Positions 63,530-64,000 of a stretch of DNA of 64,000 nt are shown piece by piece (the stretch's first letter is position 1; each line of letters starts with the position of its first letter). Both the position numbers and the translations under genes were made by a program. This stretch comes from Arthrobacter sp. AQ5-06 (GTDB lineage: Bacteria > Actinomycetota > Actinomycetes > Actinomycetales > Micrococcaceae), in the NCBI RefSeq assembly GCF_003287955.1, contig NZ_QMKP01000007.1, positions 124,001 through 188,000 of the forward strand, written 5' to 3'. The notes under the pieces are model-generated. The model saw only the letters and a list, made by a program, of their open reading frames with translations. It did no database searches and was not told where the DNA came from.

Positions 63530-63783
63530 TTGTCCAGCCTATCGCCCCGCTCCGTACTGACGGGCTTAAATGGATATCCCGATGGGAGCGTCACGTAAGT
63601 CTGGTTTCTGAGAAATGTGCGCCGCCAACAGACGCCGGAGTCTTTGTTGATCCTTGCATCAAGTAAGCTTGCGTAGAACGTCCAGTGACTGGACTTTGCT
63701 TGTACGAGGACGTATAGCGTCCCACTCGGCATTCCGGTGGTACAAGTAACATTCCGGAAAATCTGCAGCCTGGGGGGCTTCGA

Positions 63784-64000
63784 GTGAAAAAGACCAGTTG
63801 TATGGCCCACCAGTGCGCAGTGGCAGTAGGATTGACCCTGCTGTTGGGCGTAGGGACGATTCCAGCTGCATACGGTGATGAGGGCGAGGACCCTACTGTC
63901 GTTGTCATTCCGTTGCCCCTGCCGTCGGGGGAGACCCCTCCTGAGCAGCAGACTCCTCCTCCCGGCGATGAGCCGGTGCCCGTGCCCGTGCCCGAGCCAG
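63784..64000 (+). CDS. Secreted Pro-rich protein, 5' part only
   Basis: GTG 63784 lies behind GGGGGG and opens a frame of 72 codons that continues past the window. A signal peptide (CAVAVGLTLLLGVGTIPAAYG) is followed by an acidic stretch and a Pro-rich linker (PLPLPSGETPPEQQTPPPGD). No domain is visible yet. The 250 bp before it hold no credible gene and are lower in GC. Confidence 0.6.
   Translation, partial: MKKTSCMAHQCAVAVGLTLLLGVGTIPAAYGDEGEDPTVVVIPLPLPSGETPPEQQTPPPGDEPVPVPVPEP

Noticed and set aside
63505..63810. 101-codon minus-strand frame before the last gene
   Set aside because: No ribosome site, overlap with the DUF3515 start and the secreted protein start, and no family match.

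Overview
This is high-GC actinobacterial chromosomal DNA, most likely from Arthrobacter or Pseudarthrobacter (Micrococcaceae). The genus is inferred from protein style and gene content, not from a marker gene. Supporting signs are an IclR regulator (ndgR/ltbR type) divergent from leuCD, a gpsA-ddl-DUF3515 end cluster, actinobacterial class F-like sortase, and many genes with a TANNNT box 6-7 nt before ATG and no ribosome binding site (leaderless mRNAs).

Layout. 1-3 kb: end of a GtrA-like gene, a decayed fumarylacetoacetate-hydrolase relic, a DUF1684 gene, a lipoprotein and a transglutaminase. 3-12 kb: a Dpp/Opp-type ABC importer operon with a cytosine-deaminase-like amidohydrolase, a divergent dead amidohydrolase and a GntR/FCD regulator; promoter and operator candidates lie in the divergent gap. 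12-14.2 kb: a scar zone with an integrase fragment joined to a frameshifted serine resolvase, a cut-off VOC gene and a GNAT gene. 14.2-27.5 kb: MarR/LLM oxidoreductase pair, RND exporter, mqo, a solute-binding protein, a fasciclin lipoprotein, tRNA-Leu, bcp, a second MarR, tRNA-Lys, a PQQ-type sugar dehydrogenase lipoprotein and an acidic membrane protein.

27.7-44.8 kb is a branched-chain amino acid region: ilvD, ilvBNC behind a leader-peptide attenuator, serA, leuB and ilvE, interrupted by an FtsX-type ABC exporter, metG, and a surface protein next to a sortase. 44.8-64 kb: an unknown protein, MBL hydrolase, intact FAH-family protein, gltX, HAD phosphatase, a heptad-repeat membrane protein with a 28-bp palindrome upstream, tRNA-Gln and tRNA-Glu, a tandem pair of dynamin-like GTPases, DUF1697, ndgR, leuCD, murA, plsC, gpsA, ddl, DUF3515 and the start of a secreted protein.

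Main regulatory observation: the same spaced palindrome, GTCTCA-N5-TGAGA(C/T), occurs upstream of ilvD, leuB and in the ndgR/leuC gap. This suggests one NdgR-type regulator coordinates dispersed ilv/leu units, while ilvBNC is separately controlled by attenuation. No CRISPR array, intact insertion sequence, intact prophage or rRNA gene was seen.
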